NCBI GenBank assembly: GCA_035578905.1
Contig: JAQJVL010000152.1
Coordinates: 1,511,131 to 1,575,130, forward strand
Origin: Stictocephala bisonia
Taxonomy: Eukaryota > Arthropoda > Insecta > Hemiptera > Membracidae
DNA: 64,000 bases
Direction: 5' to 3'
Both the position numbers and the translations under genes were made by a program. Of this stretch, positions 33,506-45,481 are shown in pieces (positions within the stretch are counted from its first letter, which is position 1; the number at the start of each line of letters is the position of its first letter). A model generated the notes under the pieces. That model was not told where the DNA came from and did no database searches. It worked only from the letters and a program-made list of their open reading frames with translations.

Positions 33506-34476
33506 GCACTGAGATTATAAAAACTACTTTTGCACGATTTGATACAAATTAATAAAAACTGACATTAAATTCATAACATTTATGATATATGTTCATTGAC
33601 ATTAAAATACGAGTATGAATATGCACTTCTACAGTTTGGGGTTGATATATTTTGGGAATATAACTCAACTCAGACAACAGGGTATCAAATGTACTTAGGC
33701 GTCCTTACATACAATACGTGAAGCCGTTTTTTGTCAACGCATCTCCTCCCTTATTTCTTGACGGATTTAAACGGTTGAGGTGTCAAAAAAGGTGCGTCTT
33801 ATCACAGTTGTGCAATAAGATCTTTATTCTTCAATATTGTCATCCGGAAGGGTATCGGAAGCCCTCAAAGTAGGCCTACGTTTTTCGGCCATAAGAATAA
33901 CATGGAGAGATATTTAAATGAATCGAAAAGTAACAGTTGTTCAAATGTAAATAGTGACTTTCAACAAGTTTTAACACCTGTTAGAATGTAAACAATAGTG
34001 TTTATAATATTGAGGAGCGTAGATCTTCCACAACGTTAAGCCAGAGAAAGTTGTAAGCATGGTTTTATTCATGTTATTATTTGTAGATTAATATTGACTT
34101 GAAGGTTTCAATGGTATCTGATGCAGTTATTTTATTTACTTAATTAATCTTCAGCTGTTTAACAAAATCAAATTAAATTATCACGTTTGAAATAGGCGTA
34201 TCATTGGGTGTTTAAATGGGAAGCAGCACAATTAATGTGAGGTTACGTTATACAGTTAACCTACTATTATTTGAAGTTAAAAGCCAGAGGCCGAAGTGTA
34301 ACGAGCGTAGCGAGTGACGAGGTTGGCACGCGAAGCGTGCAGGAGATTCCCTTAGTTGCTGTAATTTTGCTCGACTTAATCCGTACAATACAAGCATTCA
34401 AATATTAATAAATTCCCAGTCATCATTCCAATAGGTTTTAGGTGTAATTGGAAGTGACACGATTGAGTAGACCAAA
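33506..34476. other. Spacer with a short GC-rich palindromic cluster
   Basis: No gene. At 34290-34345 the sequence turns GC-rich with ACGAGCGTAGCGAGT and the palindrome GCACGCGAAGCGTGC (34326-34340). Confidence 0.5.
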
Positions 34477-35205
34477 GATATCTAGGAGAGGACGGACTCA
34501 GGAGGCTTTCTGGAACGACTGGAGAATCTGTAGTGTGAAATGTTCTCGTCAGTAAACTCCTTTGGTCTACAGTATACCAGGAGGGGGTTGGCACATAAGG
34601 TCATACTAGTGGAGGCGTTACAATGATCCAAATGGTAGTGCTACCATTGATTTTACTATATAAAATATCTATATATCTATGTATAGTAAAATCAATGGTG
34701 CTACTCACCAGGGAATTATGAGTTCTACGATTGCGTACACCTATTACGATTCACGAGTTTTTATTCTTTAACTAGAAAATACTTGAGTGGTTTCAAATTG
34801 AATAAGTTAATTTTGAAGATATATATATATATATTCAAAATTAACATATTTTGAATATATATATTCAAAATTAACATATTCAATTTGAAACTACTCAAGT
34901 ATTTTCTATTTAAAGAATAAAAACTCGTGAATCGTAATAGGTGTACGCAATCGTAGAACTCATAATTCCCTGGTGAGTAGCACCATTGATTTTACTATAC
35001 ATAGATATATAGATATTTTATATAGTAAAATCAATGGTAGCACTACCATTTGGATCATTGTAACGCCTCCACTAGTATGACCTTATGTGCCAACCCCCTC
35101 CTGGTATACTGTAGACCAAAAGGAGTTTACTGACGAGATCATTTCACACTACAGATTCTCCAGTCGTTCCAGAAAGCCTCCTGAGTCCGTCTTCTCCTAG
35201 ATATC
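34477..35205. repeat. 729-bp near-perfect palindrome (giant hairpin)
   Basis: The arms run from GATATCTAGGAGA at 34477 inward to about 34817, and from about 34864 to TCTCCTAGATATC at 35205. They match almost base for base with only a handful of differences (for example GAGAGGACGG against the complement of CCGTCTTCTC). Each arm also holds a nested inverted repeat, ACCATTGATTTTACTATA and its complement around 34648-34700. The core is (AT)n. No frame of note. Confidence 0.92.
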
Positions 35206-35298
35206 TTATATATATATCCTAGATATATAAATCAATAAATTCAAAACAAAAATTGTAAAGCCTATACTGCCTTCTGAACAAAGTGCACGCCAATCTCT

Positions 35299-35706
35299 TT
35301 AAGGGTCTGCAGAGGCTGTCGGCCATGTTACTTTTAATCCCATAAGGACAATGTTATTTCTGACCCGGACATATGATCACGCGTATCCAAACTAAACAGT
35401 TATTATAAACGGATTTTTTCCAAACAAATTGCATTTGATCAAGAATGAAATTGCGCGTTGGAATTGCTTTGCAAATTCCTAATTAGTTTTATAGAAAACA
35501 ATATTTAGTTTTAAGTTTTTGTTTTCGCCTATTTTCAAAACAATTCAAAATATAAAAAGCAAACCCAATACGCAATATGATAACGTTTAAAACGACACCT
35601 CATACACAAATTTTGGTAAATAAATAACGAAAAACTATGGATTCGCAAATAATATTGTTCTTATGGGTTTAAAACCAACATGGCGACAGCCTCTGCAGAC
35701 TCTTAA
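35299..35706. mobile_element. TTAA-flanked MITE family, copy 1 (408 bp)
   Basis: Begins TTAAGGGTCTGCAGAGGCTG and ends with the complement, CAGCCTCTGCAGACTCTTAA. The inverted repeats run about 55 bp to a CCCATAAGGACAATG block. TTAA borders fit a piggyBac/Kolobok-type target. Non-coding. Confidence 0.9.
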
Positions 35707-36224
35707 GAGCCCACTGTGATCCAATAAACATTAATCTGCAGTTACTTACCTGTGGTGACCACAACGGGTGTGAGGTATTTGAACGTGCGAGTGAGTTAGT
35801 AAAATCAATGGTTTAAGTAACTCGGAGTCGTGTTTGATATGCGTCAAAATGGGTCTCGCACAAACAACAGCTTAGGAATAAATTAAGAAAGCTAATAATC
35901 TTGTTTTCAGTGCCCAGTAGAATCTTAACGTAGGATCTGCTAAGAAAACGTTTATTGTGTTTATGTACAATCATATCTTTTATTTAATGAACTTAAAGTG
36001 TTTTCCTTTACACAACTATATGTTAGAGTAATGGTTATATACAGTATATTTTTAAACACACCCTCGCACACAAACCGGGTGCTGCTTAGTCTTGGGCTAG
36101 TTTAATTTATTTTTGTCTAAGAAATGCAACCTTTATTACAACTTAAATGTATGACTTTAAGCCTTAATCCTAAAAGTACTGAATAAAACATGGCTGTTAT
36201 ATCAATTTTAAAATACCAAAAGTT
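35707..36224. other. Spacer
   Basis: No gene recognised. A consensus-like splice donor on the minus strand (CACCACAG then GTAAGTAAC, near 35750) has no supporting exon. Confidence 0.45.
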
Positions 36225-36490
36225 GTCGTTATCAACTATTTGAGTGTCCCTAGAATTGAATTATTAATATTACGGGGAAAATGCAAATTATTAAAAAGTC
36301 TTAAAATTACATTTTATATGAGTAAATATCATTATATAAGAAAACGTATACTATACGCAGTTTTTGAAAATGTAGGCTTTTTTAAAACGCTAAATGCATA
36401 TTTTTATTAATGAGGAAAAAGTAGGTGAAGTTCCCCAATTGTTGTATCTTAGCAGGTTTAAAAGATCCCAATTTATGCTGTGTGTGTGTG
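36225..36490 (-). repeat. Interspersed repeat family R270, minus copy
   Basis: The reverse complement matches 18775-19055 in order (AACTTCACCTACTTTTTCC, TTTTCCCCGTAATATTA, ACACTCAAATAGTT). Diverged and non-coding. Confidence 0.7.
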
Positions 36491-36985
36491 TTTTTTTTAA
36501 AGTCATTTTGTTTAAAACATAGGTTTATTTATATACTTCTATGCAATGCAGAGTAAATATTTTTATTTATTTACGACTGGCTGGTAGTAGCCCGTTTAAA
36601 ATGATATGTTCAAAATGCTTTACTAACAATCCTCCAAATATTATTGAATATCTACCTACCTATTAAGAATAAATGACACTGAAATACACTTTGTTGATAG
36701 GTGAAAGAAAAAAACTATTATACTTGGCCATAACAGATTTCATTCACGGTAAAGACTAATTTCATTCATTATTATTTTAGAATAGATAGAACCAGTTTGT
36801 CCTGTCTGACAATCACCCCCCCCCCCCCACTGCTGTTAAATATGGAACATAACATTAGTAAGATATTTTATTCGTAAAATAACTAAAGTATAAATGGTCA
36901 TTGTCGATGTTAGTTGTTCGTTCAATAATGACTTCCCAACACACTTAATAAGCGTAGGTACGTTTCAAATAAACTGTAAATAGAA
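36491..36985. other. Spacer with 13-C homopolymer
   Basis: No gene. A 13-C run lies at 36816-36828. Confidence 0.55.
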
Positions 36986-37985
36986 GTCGATACGTTGGTT
37001 GAACCTATGTAAATTAAAGTCAATACGTTGGTAGAGCCCGTTGTAAATTGAAGTCAATACGTTGGTGGAGCCCGTTGTAAATTGAAGTCAATACGTTGGT
37101 GGAGCCCGTTGTAAATTGAAGTCAATACGTTGGTGGAGCCCGTTGTAAATTGAAGTCAATACGTTGGTGGAGCCCATTGTAAATTGAAGTCGATACTCTG
37201 GTGGAGCTCATTGTAAATTGAAGTCAATACGTTGGTGGAGCCCATTGTAAATAGAAGTCAATACATTGGTGGTACATATTGTAAATTGAAGTCAATACTG
37301 TGGTGGAACCTATTGTAAATAGTAGTTAATACTTTGGTGAAACCCATTGTAAATAGAAGTTAATACGTTGGTTGAACCTATGTAAATTGAAGTCAATACG
37401 TTGGTGGAACCTATGTAAATAGAAGTTAATACGTTGGTGGAACCTATGTAAATAGAAGGCAATACGTTGGTGAAACCTATGTAAATTGAAGTCAATACGT
37501 TGGTGGAACCTATGTAAATAGAAGGCAATACGTTGGTGAAACCTATGTAAATTGAAGTCAATACTGTGGTGAAACCTATGTAAATTGAAGTCAATACTCT
37601 GGTGGAACCTATGTAAATTGAAGTCAATACTCTGGTGGAACCTATGTAAATAGAAGGCAATACGTTGGTGAAACCTATGTAAATTGAAGTCAATACTGTG
37701 GTGAAACCTATGTAAATTGAAGTCAATACTCTGGTGAAACCTATGTAAATTGAAGTCAATACTCTGGTGGAACCTATGTAAATAGAAGGCAATACGTTGG
37801 TGAAACCTATGTAAATTGAAGTCAATACGTTGGTGGAACCTATTGTAAATTGAAGCCAATACGTTGGTGGAACCTATTGTAAATTGAAGTCAATACTGTG
37901 GTGGAACCTATGTAAATTGAAGTCAATACTGTGGTGGAACCTATGTAAATTAAAGTTAATAGTTTGCTGGAACCCATTGTAAATT
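36986..37985. repeat. Tandem array, 33/34-bp unit, about 29 copies
   Basis: GTAAATTGAAGTCAATACGT then TGGTGGAACCTAT recurs every 33 bp (34 in the left part, where TTGTAAATT replaces TGTAAATT). Variants with AATAGAAGGC and CTCTGG or CTGTGG alternate, showing higher-order structure. Since 33 is 11 codons, two minus frames stay open for 171 and 177 codons; these are artefacts. Confidence 0.95.
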
Positions 37986-38870
37986 TCTAGAATGTAAATG
38001 TTAAATTCGTCCCATCGATGTTAAATCAATAGAAACAAATACTTACGCTTGAATTTAAATATGTGCTACTCTAAAAAGTCTATTTATATAGTATAACGAA
38101 AATTTTATTTCTTAAATCTTTCTGCACGCTGCACATTGCATAAACATTATGCTACAGTTGTGTTAATTTACGTGTTATATTACAATAACTGTCAAAATGT
38201 TATTTATGGAGTATGGTTTGTCGTAAATGACTGATGTGTTGTCATGAATGACCCGAGCAAGGCTTTTGTGAATTATTACCATTTGGTTAGTCGAGAATAA
38301 CTGATGTATGATTTGTCATGAATGACTTATACTGTCATACTCCTTATATTGAGTGGTATATTGTGAATATTTGATATAATATTTTTCATAAGTATAAGGC
38401 GAGTTGTTTGACAGTGAGTTATTGGGGTATAATTAGTTTTTGATGACTGGAATATGGTTTGATCGGACTTCCTAAGACCTTTATATTAGTTATAATGGAT
38501 TATGGTTATCAATATTATTGAGGAAAGTAAAGAGAACAATAGATATGAACTAAGTCTGAAGTTAAATAGTTATTTAATTTTGAGAATTTAAGATTTTGAT
38601 TATTTTTCTAACAACTCTCTCTTAACATCTCTTGACGACTGGTACTGTCCTAAAAATTCCTCCCTTCCCCCCCCCCCCCAATATTTTGCAGTATATAAAA
38701 AAGGAATTTCGTAAATACAGCATAACTTTTCATTAAAAAAGAGAACAAAATAGTGTCGACGCCATTCGAATACCGCTAAGAAAATATGTATATTTCATGT
38801 GATTACTGACAGAACATTACAAGCGGGGGTGTAAAGTCGGCCTAAGCACAGTAAGCCATATGTATCAATA
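37986..38870. other. Spacer with 13-C homopolymer
   Basis: AT-rich unique sequence. Weakly repeated GTCGTAAATGACTGATGT / GTCATGAATGACT motifs occur at 38215-38335. 13 C at 38667-38679. Confidence 0.5.
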
Positions 38871-39338
38871 CACAGGGTGGAAAAAATATGGACACCCTTT
38901 CACAACAACGTTATTTTTTCCATAGATAATTTGATAACTTATTTTTTATATATATTTTGTTCCATAAAGTATAATTGTTGATTATAAAAATTTACTTCAA
39001 ACCATGAAATAGCGGAGAAATAATTGGTTCAAATTAGTTTCTTTGAAATTCAAATGGCCGCTACTCTGGAAAGGATAAACACTTTGAAGTCCGGTTCGCG
39101 GCAATTAATTTCTCATGAATAACTTAGAACTTTCATTTGATACCAAACTCGACCTAGGCTTACATTGAAGATTTTCACTCAACTCCTCGTGGGCCGTCCC
39201 CCTGAAAAGATGAAATGTCGCTAATGGCGTGAAAAAGTATGTTCTTTGTAACCATGATCATGTATAATAATATTTCACTTTTACAAGTGAAGTCATACAA
39301 CAGTTGTGAAAGCATTTCCATATTTTTTCCACCCTGTA
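38871..39338. mobile_element. 468-bp MITE with mariner-like ends
   Basis: The left end reads ACAGGGTGGAAAAAATATGG. The reverse complement of the right end gives the same 20 bases, with TA on both flanks. The interior block TAGGCTTACATTGAAG followed by CCTCGTGGGCCGTCC resembles the arm of the 915-bp long-TIR family. Non-coding. Confidence 0.9.
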
Positions 39339-40299
39339 TAGTCCTCCACATGAAGGGACCTGAAGCAAACAAAGGCCTGTTTGTTTCCTTAGGTCTTTAA
39401 AAAGTCTTTTTAATAGCCGCCAGGAGGATTTCGAGGCCTTGAGTCCGAAGAGACAGAACTAATCAGGCGACGGTAACGGACGTCATTTTTCAATCCAGGT
39501 TGATGTGTTTAGCAGTTAAGCCCTTATATTCCGCAAAGATGGACACCAGCACCCTGACAAGTCTGGGGCAAAAACTTCGGCGGCATGCCAGTAGTTCTTT
39601 CACTATTTTGACACTAATTTTGGACGGTCGAGTCAAGCACAGCAGGAATCGAAAGGTGTTGTGACAGGCTCGCCGCAAACGTTGCCGAATTGTAAACCTC
39701 TCAGCAGGCGCGGAGGACCACACACGCCTGAGCGCTGATCCTGAGCTTGTTGACTTGTTCCGCTCAAAGGAGTGCTATCCAGCCTCCCGAGGCTTTGTTC
39801 TCGGACTACAGAGCCAATCACACAATCGGATCGGCTTTGTCTTCCACTTGTATCCGAATAGCTTGTCACTAACAAAAGCGGATGCTTCCTTCCCCAACGG
39901 CCCGGACTCACAAAATAAAGCTTTACATCTTTCGGTTGAAAGTATCACCACCACAAAAGTTCTCAATCGGAATATTCAAGACCAGAAACAGATGTATTTC
40001 ATCGAACTGGTATTGATAGCAATGGCACATACCTCAGGCTGTTGGGGACACACACCTGGAAATATTATTAGCAGCTAATTTGATCCTGTATTATTGTAAC
40101 ATGATGATGGATAAAATGTATGGTTTGATTTCAATTTATTAATGGGGAATGAATGAGTGATTAAATAGTGATTAATGAGACGTTTGTTTCATGTGAAGCA
40201 TATTCCATTTGACTGGTGAAGGTTACGTATGGTTTCTGAATTATGAACTTATAATCGGTAAGTATTTTCAGTATATAATACAATATAACAACAACACAG
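39339..40299. other. GC-richer unique region, unassigned
   Basis: 39400-39930 is relatively GC-rich with overlapping short frames on both strands (77, 92 and 63 codons on minus, 107 on plus). None shows a recognisable domain. It could be host-derived or decayed transposon. Confidence 0.3.
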
Positions 40300-40895
40300 G
40301 GGGGTGGATCACCCTAGGACATTAGCAGTCATGAATACATTTGGTGGTGGATGCCCTGGCACATCAATAGTTATGTGTTCCTACATATTATGGTGGTTGG
40401 CCCTAGGACATCAACAGTCATATATACATACGATGGTGGATGGCCTGATACATCAACAGTCATGTACACCTACGTATGATGGTGGATGGCCCTGGGACAT
40501 CAACAGTCATGTATACATACGATGGTGGATGGACCTGGACATCAACAGTCATGTATACCTACGTATGATGGTGGATGGTCCTGGGACATCAACAGTCATG
40601 TATACATACTATGGTGGATGGACCTGGACATCAACAGTCATGAATACATACGGTGGTGTATGGCCCTGGACATCAACTGTCATGATGATGACGTGTATTA
40701 TGGGGGATGCCCAGGGACGTCGATAGTCATGTATACGTGATGGTGGTGGACGGCTCTGGGATGTTAAAACTCATGTGTACGTGTGGTGGTGGACGGCCCT
40801 GGGACATCAACAGTCGTATACGTGATGGTGGTGGATGCCCTGGGACGTCAACAGTTCGTGTATAAGTATGGTGGTGGATGCCCTTAGACGTAAAA
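40300..40895. repeat. Tandem array, 42-47-bp alternating units, about 12 copies
   Basis: GGACATCAACAGTCATGTAT followed by ACATACGATGGTGGATGG recurs. Units with an extra CTACGTATG alternate with shorter ones, giving a dimeric pattern of about 90 bp. The 140- and 84-codon plus frames are repeat translations. Confidence 0.9.
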
Positions 40896-42272
40896 CATCT
40901 CTTTGATCAATCTTCTTGTTTATATTCTTTAAACAATTGTATATTAATATAACAATATATATAAGCACATTTTGCCTGGTATAAAACAGAATCAAGGAGA
41001 AATTGTTTTCGATCTCTCTATGAAATCAAACTATTGAGGGCAACAAGTAGGTAAATTGGTAAAGAAGTTGCTGAGAAGGTGAGAGGGGAAGGCCGATGAG
41101 ATTCCTGCAACCTTTGGGCCAGGCTGACAGCGGCAGGAGGCAGCGGAAGCAGGGACTGCAGGGTAGCATTATGGTGGGTCTAACAGATTATCTCTTTTAT
41201 CAGAATGTGTAAAGCAGGAGACAAAGAGGACCGGCGCGCTCGCTTATGGCGGTCATTTATCCTGTGTTAGGTTAAGCGATTCTATCAGTGCTCACATTTA
41301 GGCTGACACGGGAGCCGATGGCTATAAACTAGCCAGTCCTCGGTTTTGATCCTGTCCCTGTCGAGCCTTTACGATCCGAGCTGTTAGTTTGTCTGTCCAC
41401 AGGGCCTTACAATCATTCATAGCCTGGCCATTGTTTCTCACTAAGTGGGGGGTTTTCGGTTTTGGTGTTTGTTTTGGGTACCCCTATATAACTTCTCCTT
41501 TTAGAGATAATAAAATTCTTAGGAATTCCCGTTTTCCTGGGAATAGGTTATTCCCATGCCGAGGAGAGGGATGACTTCAAATGACTATGACTGTTTCAAT
41601 ACAGTCCTGAGAGAATATATTCGTAACATATTGGTTGTTGCAATTAATTCATTATGGATATTGAATTATTGTTGAATACTAGGATTGAAGGACTCTTAAC
41701 TCGGCAGCAAGTCTAGTTATCCAAAATGATACTAGTTTTTGTAATTTCTATTGCATGGTCCTAAATAAAATGCATTGGCCAAAGAGGTACGAAAACCAGG
41801 AATAAAGCTACTAGTTTAATGTTTCGCCTTGTACTACTTTCCTCTAAGAATATATATATATATATATTGTTGGTTGAGCTTTTTTGATCATACTTTCATT
41901 TCTATAGATTATTTCAACAGTGTTTTGTGTCCATTTCGACATCCCATAGACAGCAAAAATATGTTACACAAATATTTTGTCACGTACAAAATGTGTTTTT
42001 GTAGCTAACCGATGTTATTGTTAGTATAATGTGCCTTCCGTGTTAAAATCAGGTGTTTATTCCGTTACGCCTGCTTTGAAATTAGCCTAACTTAAAGTTT
42101 GAATTAAAAAAAATTGAGCTCTTTCTACATAGTTCATTAGTGATTTCAGCCTAGCGATGTGATGTTATATAAGGACTTCTGAAGATACAAATAAGGTAAT
42201 TGACTACTAGTAGAAGATCGACCATAAGTATGTGGGATGAATCATCGCCCCTCCTTAAAAAAGAAACTTTAT
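40896..42272. other. Spacer with GC-rich patch
   Basis: 41090-41420 is GC-rich unique DNA (GGACCGGCGCGCTCGCTTAT). The rest is AT-rich with a short (TA)n near 41852. No coding motif recognised. Confidence 0.45.
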
Positions 42273-42696
42273 TTAAGAGTCTGCAGATGCTGTCGGCTAT
42301 GTTGGTTTTAATCCCATAAGAACAAGGTTATTTTCGAACCGGACATACAATCACGCGTATCCAAACAACAGTTATTTTTAGACGGATTGTTTCCAGATAA
42401 ATTGCATTTGATCAAAATGAAATTGCGAGTTGGAATTGCTTTACGTCTTCTTATTAGTTCCATAGAAAAAAAAATTAAAAATATTTAGTCTGAAGTCTTT
42501 ATTGTCACCTATTTTTCAAAACTAGACGTATGTATTCAAAATATCAAAAGCAAATCCAATGCGCAATATGATAACGTTTAAAATTACACCTCATACAAAA
42601 TGTTTACAAAAAAATAAAGAAAAATTATGGATTTGTAAATAACATTGTTCTTATGGGATTATAACCGACATGACCGAAAGCCTCTGCACATCTTAA
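42273..42696. mobile_element. TTAA-flanked MITE family, copy 2 (424 bp)
   Basis: Begins TTAAGAGTCTGCAGATGCTG and ends AGCCTCTGCACATCTTAA. Same orientation as copy 1. TTAA on both sides. Confidence 0.9.
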
Positions 42697-43324
42697 GACA
42701 TTAATATATTCATTATTCTATAAACCGTGATATATAATTGTTGTGTTATATTTACGTAACAATTAAAACAATAAAACTTTGTTAAAGGTTTCAAAGCCTT
42801 TTTGTAATAAAAACTCGTTTTCTGAGTTATAAAGTTGACGTTCACTAAGGTCTGCTCTTTGTTTCCCCTAAAGAGGACAATTAATTGCAACGTGGATTAA
42901 ACGATGGCACCTTATGTCCAAAAGACATAACTTAAAACCTAGAATATAATTTATAATCCGAAATCCTAATAAATTACTAAACTACCACAATATCGTTTAG
43001 TTAAATAATAATTTGATACAGTATATAAGTATTGAAATCAAATTTTTAAAATATTTTAGAAATAGAAGTTCTTACTTCAACTCAGGATGATGAGGTTAAT
43101 GAATAAATGTTCTTTATTGACAACAAGTGGTGAAACATTAATCACATTCAGTCGAATTATTAATTTCCTGTGTTGTGTAAATTAAGTCGTTCCCAATTCA
43201 AACAATTAATTTACTATACGAATATATTGTCTGCATATGATCGTATAGTTAATACAATTGAAGATAAACAACATTTGTTGAAAATATTTGTCATAATAAA
43301 ACTTGTACCTTTTCAAAACTCGTT
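42697..43324. other. AT-rich spacer between two MITE copies
   Basis: No gene seen. Confidence 0.55.
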
Positions 43325-43739
43325 TTAAGAGTCTGCAGATGCTGTCGGACATGTTAGTTTTAATCCCATAAGAACAATGTTATTTGCGAATCCATATTTT
43401 TTGTTATTTATTTATCAAAAGTTGTTTATGAGATGTAATTTTAAAAATTATTATATTTCAAATTGGGTTTGCTTTTGGTATTTTGAATATATACGCCTAG
43501 TTTTGAAACATTTGTGAAAACTAAATATTTTTTAAATTTTTCTATAAAACTAATTAGGATTTTGCAAAGCAATTCTAATGCGCAATTTAATTCTTGATCA
43601 AATGCAATTTGTTTGGAAAAATTTCGTTCAAAAATAACTGTTTAGTTTGGATACGCGAGATCGTATGTCCGGTTCGAAAATAACATTGTTCTTATGGGAT
43701 TAAAACCAACATGGCCGACAGTCTCTGCAGACTCCTTAA
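43325..43739. mobile_element. TTAA-flanked MITE family, copy 3 (415 bp), inverted interior
   Basis: Begins TTAAGAGTCTGCAGATGCTG and ends CTCTGCAGACTCCTTAA. Its interior runs opposite to copies 1 and 2. TTAA at both borders. Confidence 0.9.
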
Positions 43740-44487
43740 GCTGACGAATTTCAATACCGAATTACGTAATGTAACAAGCACAGAAAGAACATTGTTCATT
43801 CAAAATAATATTTATTTTACAAATGTTACTTTTTTCACTATTGATATAATTGTGGAGTAATTTCTGAACTTTTTTACAAAATAAGGCTATTTAAAATATC
43901 TTTGAGGTATTTTGTTAGTAATCTGTAAAGGACAATTTCAATGTTCTACTTTTCTAAAATTATGTTTAAGTTGGTTGATAAAGAAACAGAACACAAATCC
44001 GGTTTTGACTTGTCCGTTTATCCTCCAACCCTTTTAGGAAACACACGCATCCCCTTTGTGAAGCAGCAGAAAACAGCTCCTGGCGCATTAATCTTAATAT
44101 TCATGAAGCCAGTTAGTTAGCAGTGACCTGTACGTTGGGTTGTGCTGGCGCACTGGACGGTAATTTGGTAGAAAGGTTGAGGGCGCTAACTAGGGGTGAA
44201 TAACGAGCAATGTGGGTGGGTGGGGGCGAGAAGTAATTTAGTAATTTGCTTATCTCTCGGTTTATTAAGCCCGGGTGTATTGCCTTGCCAACGTACGGGC
44301 TAATCTAATGATATTAATAACGTCTCCACCCCCGGGTCAACGCCATCGCAAACCAGTCTTACTGCACGCCCGCACGCTAACACTTACATATTTACAAGTA
44401 TCATTTCCGTTACTCGCAATTACCAGCTGAATTTTCGGGCATGTTCCTTAAATATTGATCTGATAAACGCGAGTTACCCTGATTTCC
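43740..44487. other. Spacer with GC-rich patch
   Basis: 44090-44370 is GC-richer (GGGTGGGTGGGGGCGAG, CCACCCCCGGGTCAACGCC). No coding motif. Confidence 0.45.
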
Positions 44488-44885
44488 GTCAGTTTTGTTA
44501 CGTGTATCCTAGGTTTTGTCAGCCAGCTAGACGGTATTGTGCAACCTCCACTAGTAGGTCCTTATGTACCACCAGTAACTACTGTACAGGTTTTGTTACG
44601 TGTATCCTAGGTTTTGTCAGCCAGCTAGACGGTATTGTGCAACCTCCACTAGTAGGTCCCTATGTACCACCAGTAACTACTGTACAGGTTTTGTTACGTG
44701 TATCCTAGGTTTTGTCAAGCAGCTAGACGGTATTGTGCAACCTCCACTAGTAGGTCCTTATGTACCACCAGTAACTACTGTACAGGTTTTGTTACGTGTA
44801 TCCTAGGTTTTGTCAAGCAGCTAGACGGTATTGTGCAACCTCCACTAGTAGGTCCTTATGTACCACCAGTACCTATTCTACGGGT
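44488..44885. repeat. Tandem array, 98-bp unit, 4 copies
   Basis: GTTTTGTTACGTGTATCCTA begins copies at about 44492, 44590, 44688 and 44786. Copies are nearly identical (CAGCCAGC or CAAGCAGC variants). The block CCTCCACTAGTAGGTCCTTA also occurs, altered, in the arms of the palindrome at 34477-35205. Confidence 0.95.
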
Positions 44886-45481
44886 TTTCAATAACCGGAA
44901 AACACTTTAAATGATGGTACTCGTAAAGAAATTACTTTAATGCAACCAAAGTTTTGTTTCGTTACTTATGTTCTAAATGTATACGTCCCTAACATTAAAA
45001 CCATTAGTTCATTTCTACCACCTTAGTGTTGGTTCAGTACATTTCATATCTACTCGAAATAATTGGAACGTCTAAAATAAAAACTGATTACTGAAGCCAC
45101 CACTCTTTGTGTGTCCCAGTCTCCAGGGACTGCAAGATCAGGATTGGGAAATTACATTTTTTTTTGTACGTTAAGTATGACTCTAAACATTTCAATTTGT
45201 TTATTATATATATTTCTGTGTTCAAGTATGTTTTCCCAATTATTGGGGGCAATTTTAAGTGAAGGGGTGCGAGTATTTTTATTTTTCAACATTTCAAAGT
45301 CCTTTTCTTTATGTTCGGATTAAAGAAATGTATACATAAAATTATGATTTATGTTTTAACCCTCGGAACTTCACATGTTTGATGTTGAGAGGAATATGAG
45401 GTGCGGCTATACGAACATCAAGTTTTGTGTAGTTTCCTCAACTCTCGTAATTTTGGAGATACCGTAGGGTAAATACCGCTC
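44886..45481. other. Spacer
   Basis: AT-rich, no recognised gene; the 70-codon frame at 45111 has no motif. Confidence 0.5.

Noticed and set aside
34290..34345. Bacterial or vector contamination
   Set aside because: Only ~55 bp is GC-rich and it is continuous with AT-rich insect-like DNA and the neighbouring palindrome.
35750..35800. Host exon on the minus strand ending at a GTAAGT donor
   Set aside because: The donor is good but no acceptor, conserved reading frame or second exon was found.
37310..37859. Two overlapping minus-strand ORFs of 171 and 177 codons
   Set aside because: They are translations of a 33-bp tandem repeat; open only because the period is a multiple of three.
44502..44910. 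Series of 68-70-codon ORFs on the plus strand
   Set aside because: They are the same frame repeated in each 98-bp unit; 98 is not a multiple of three, so the frame breaks at each unit.
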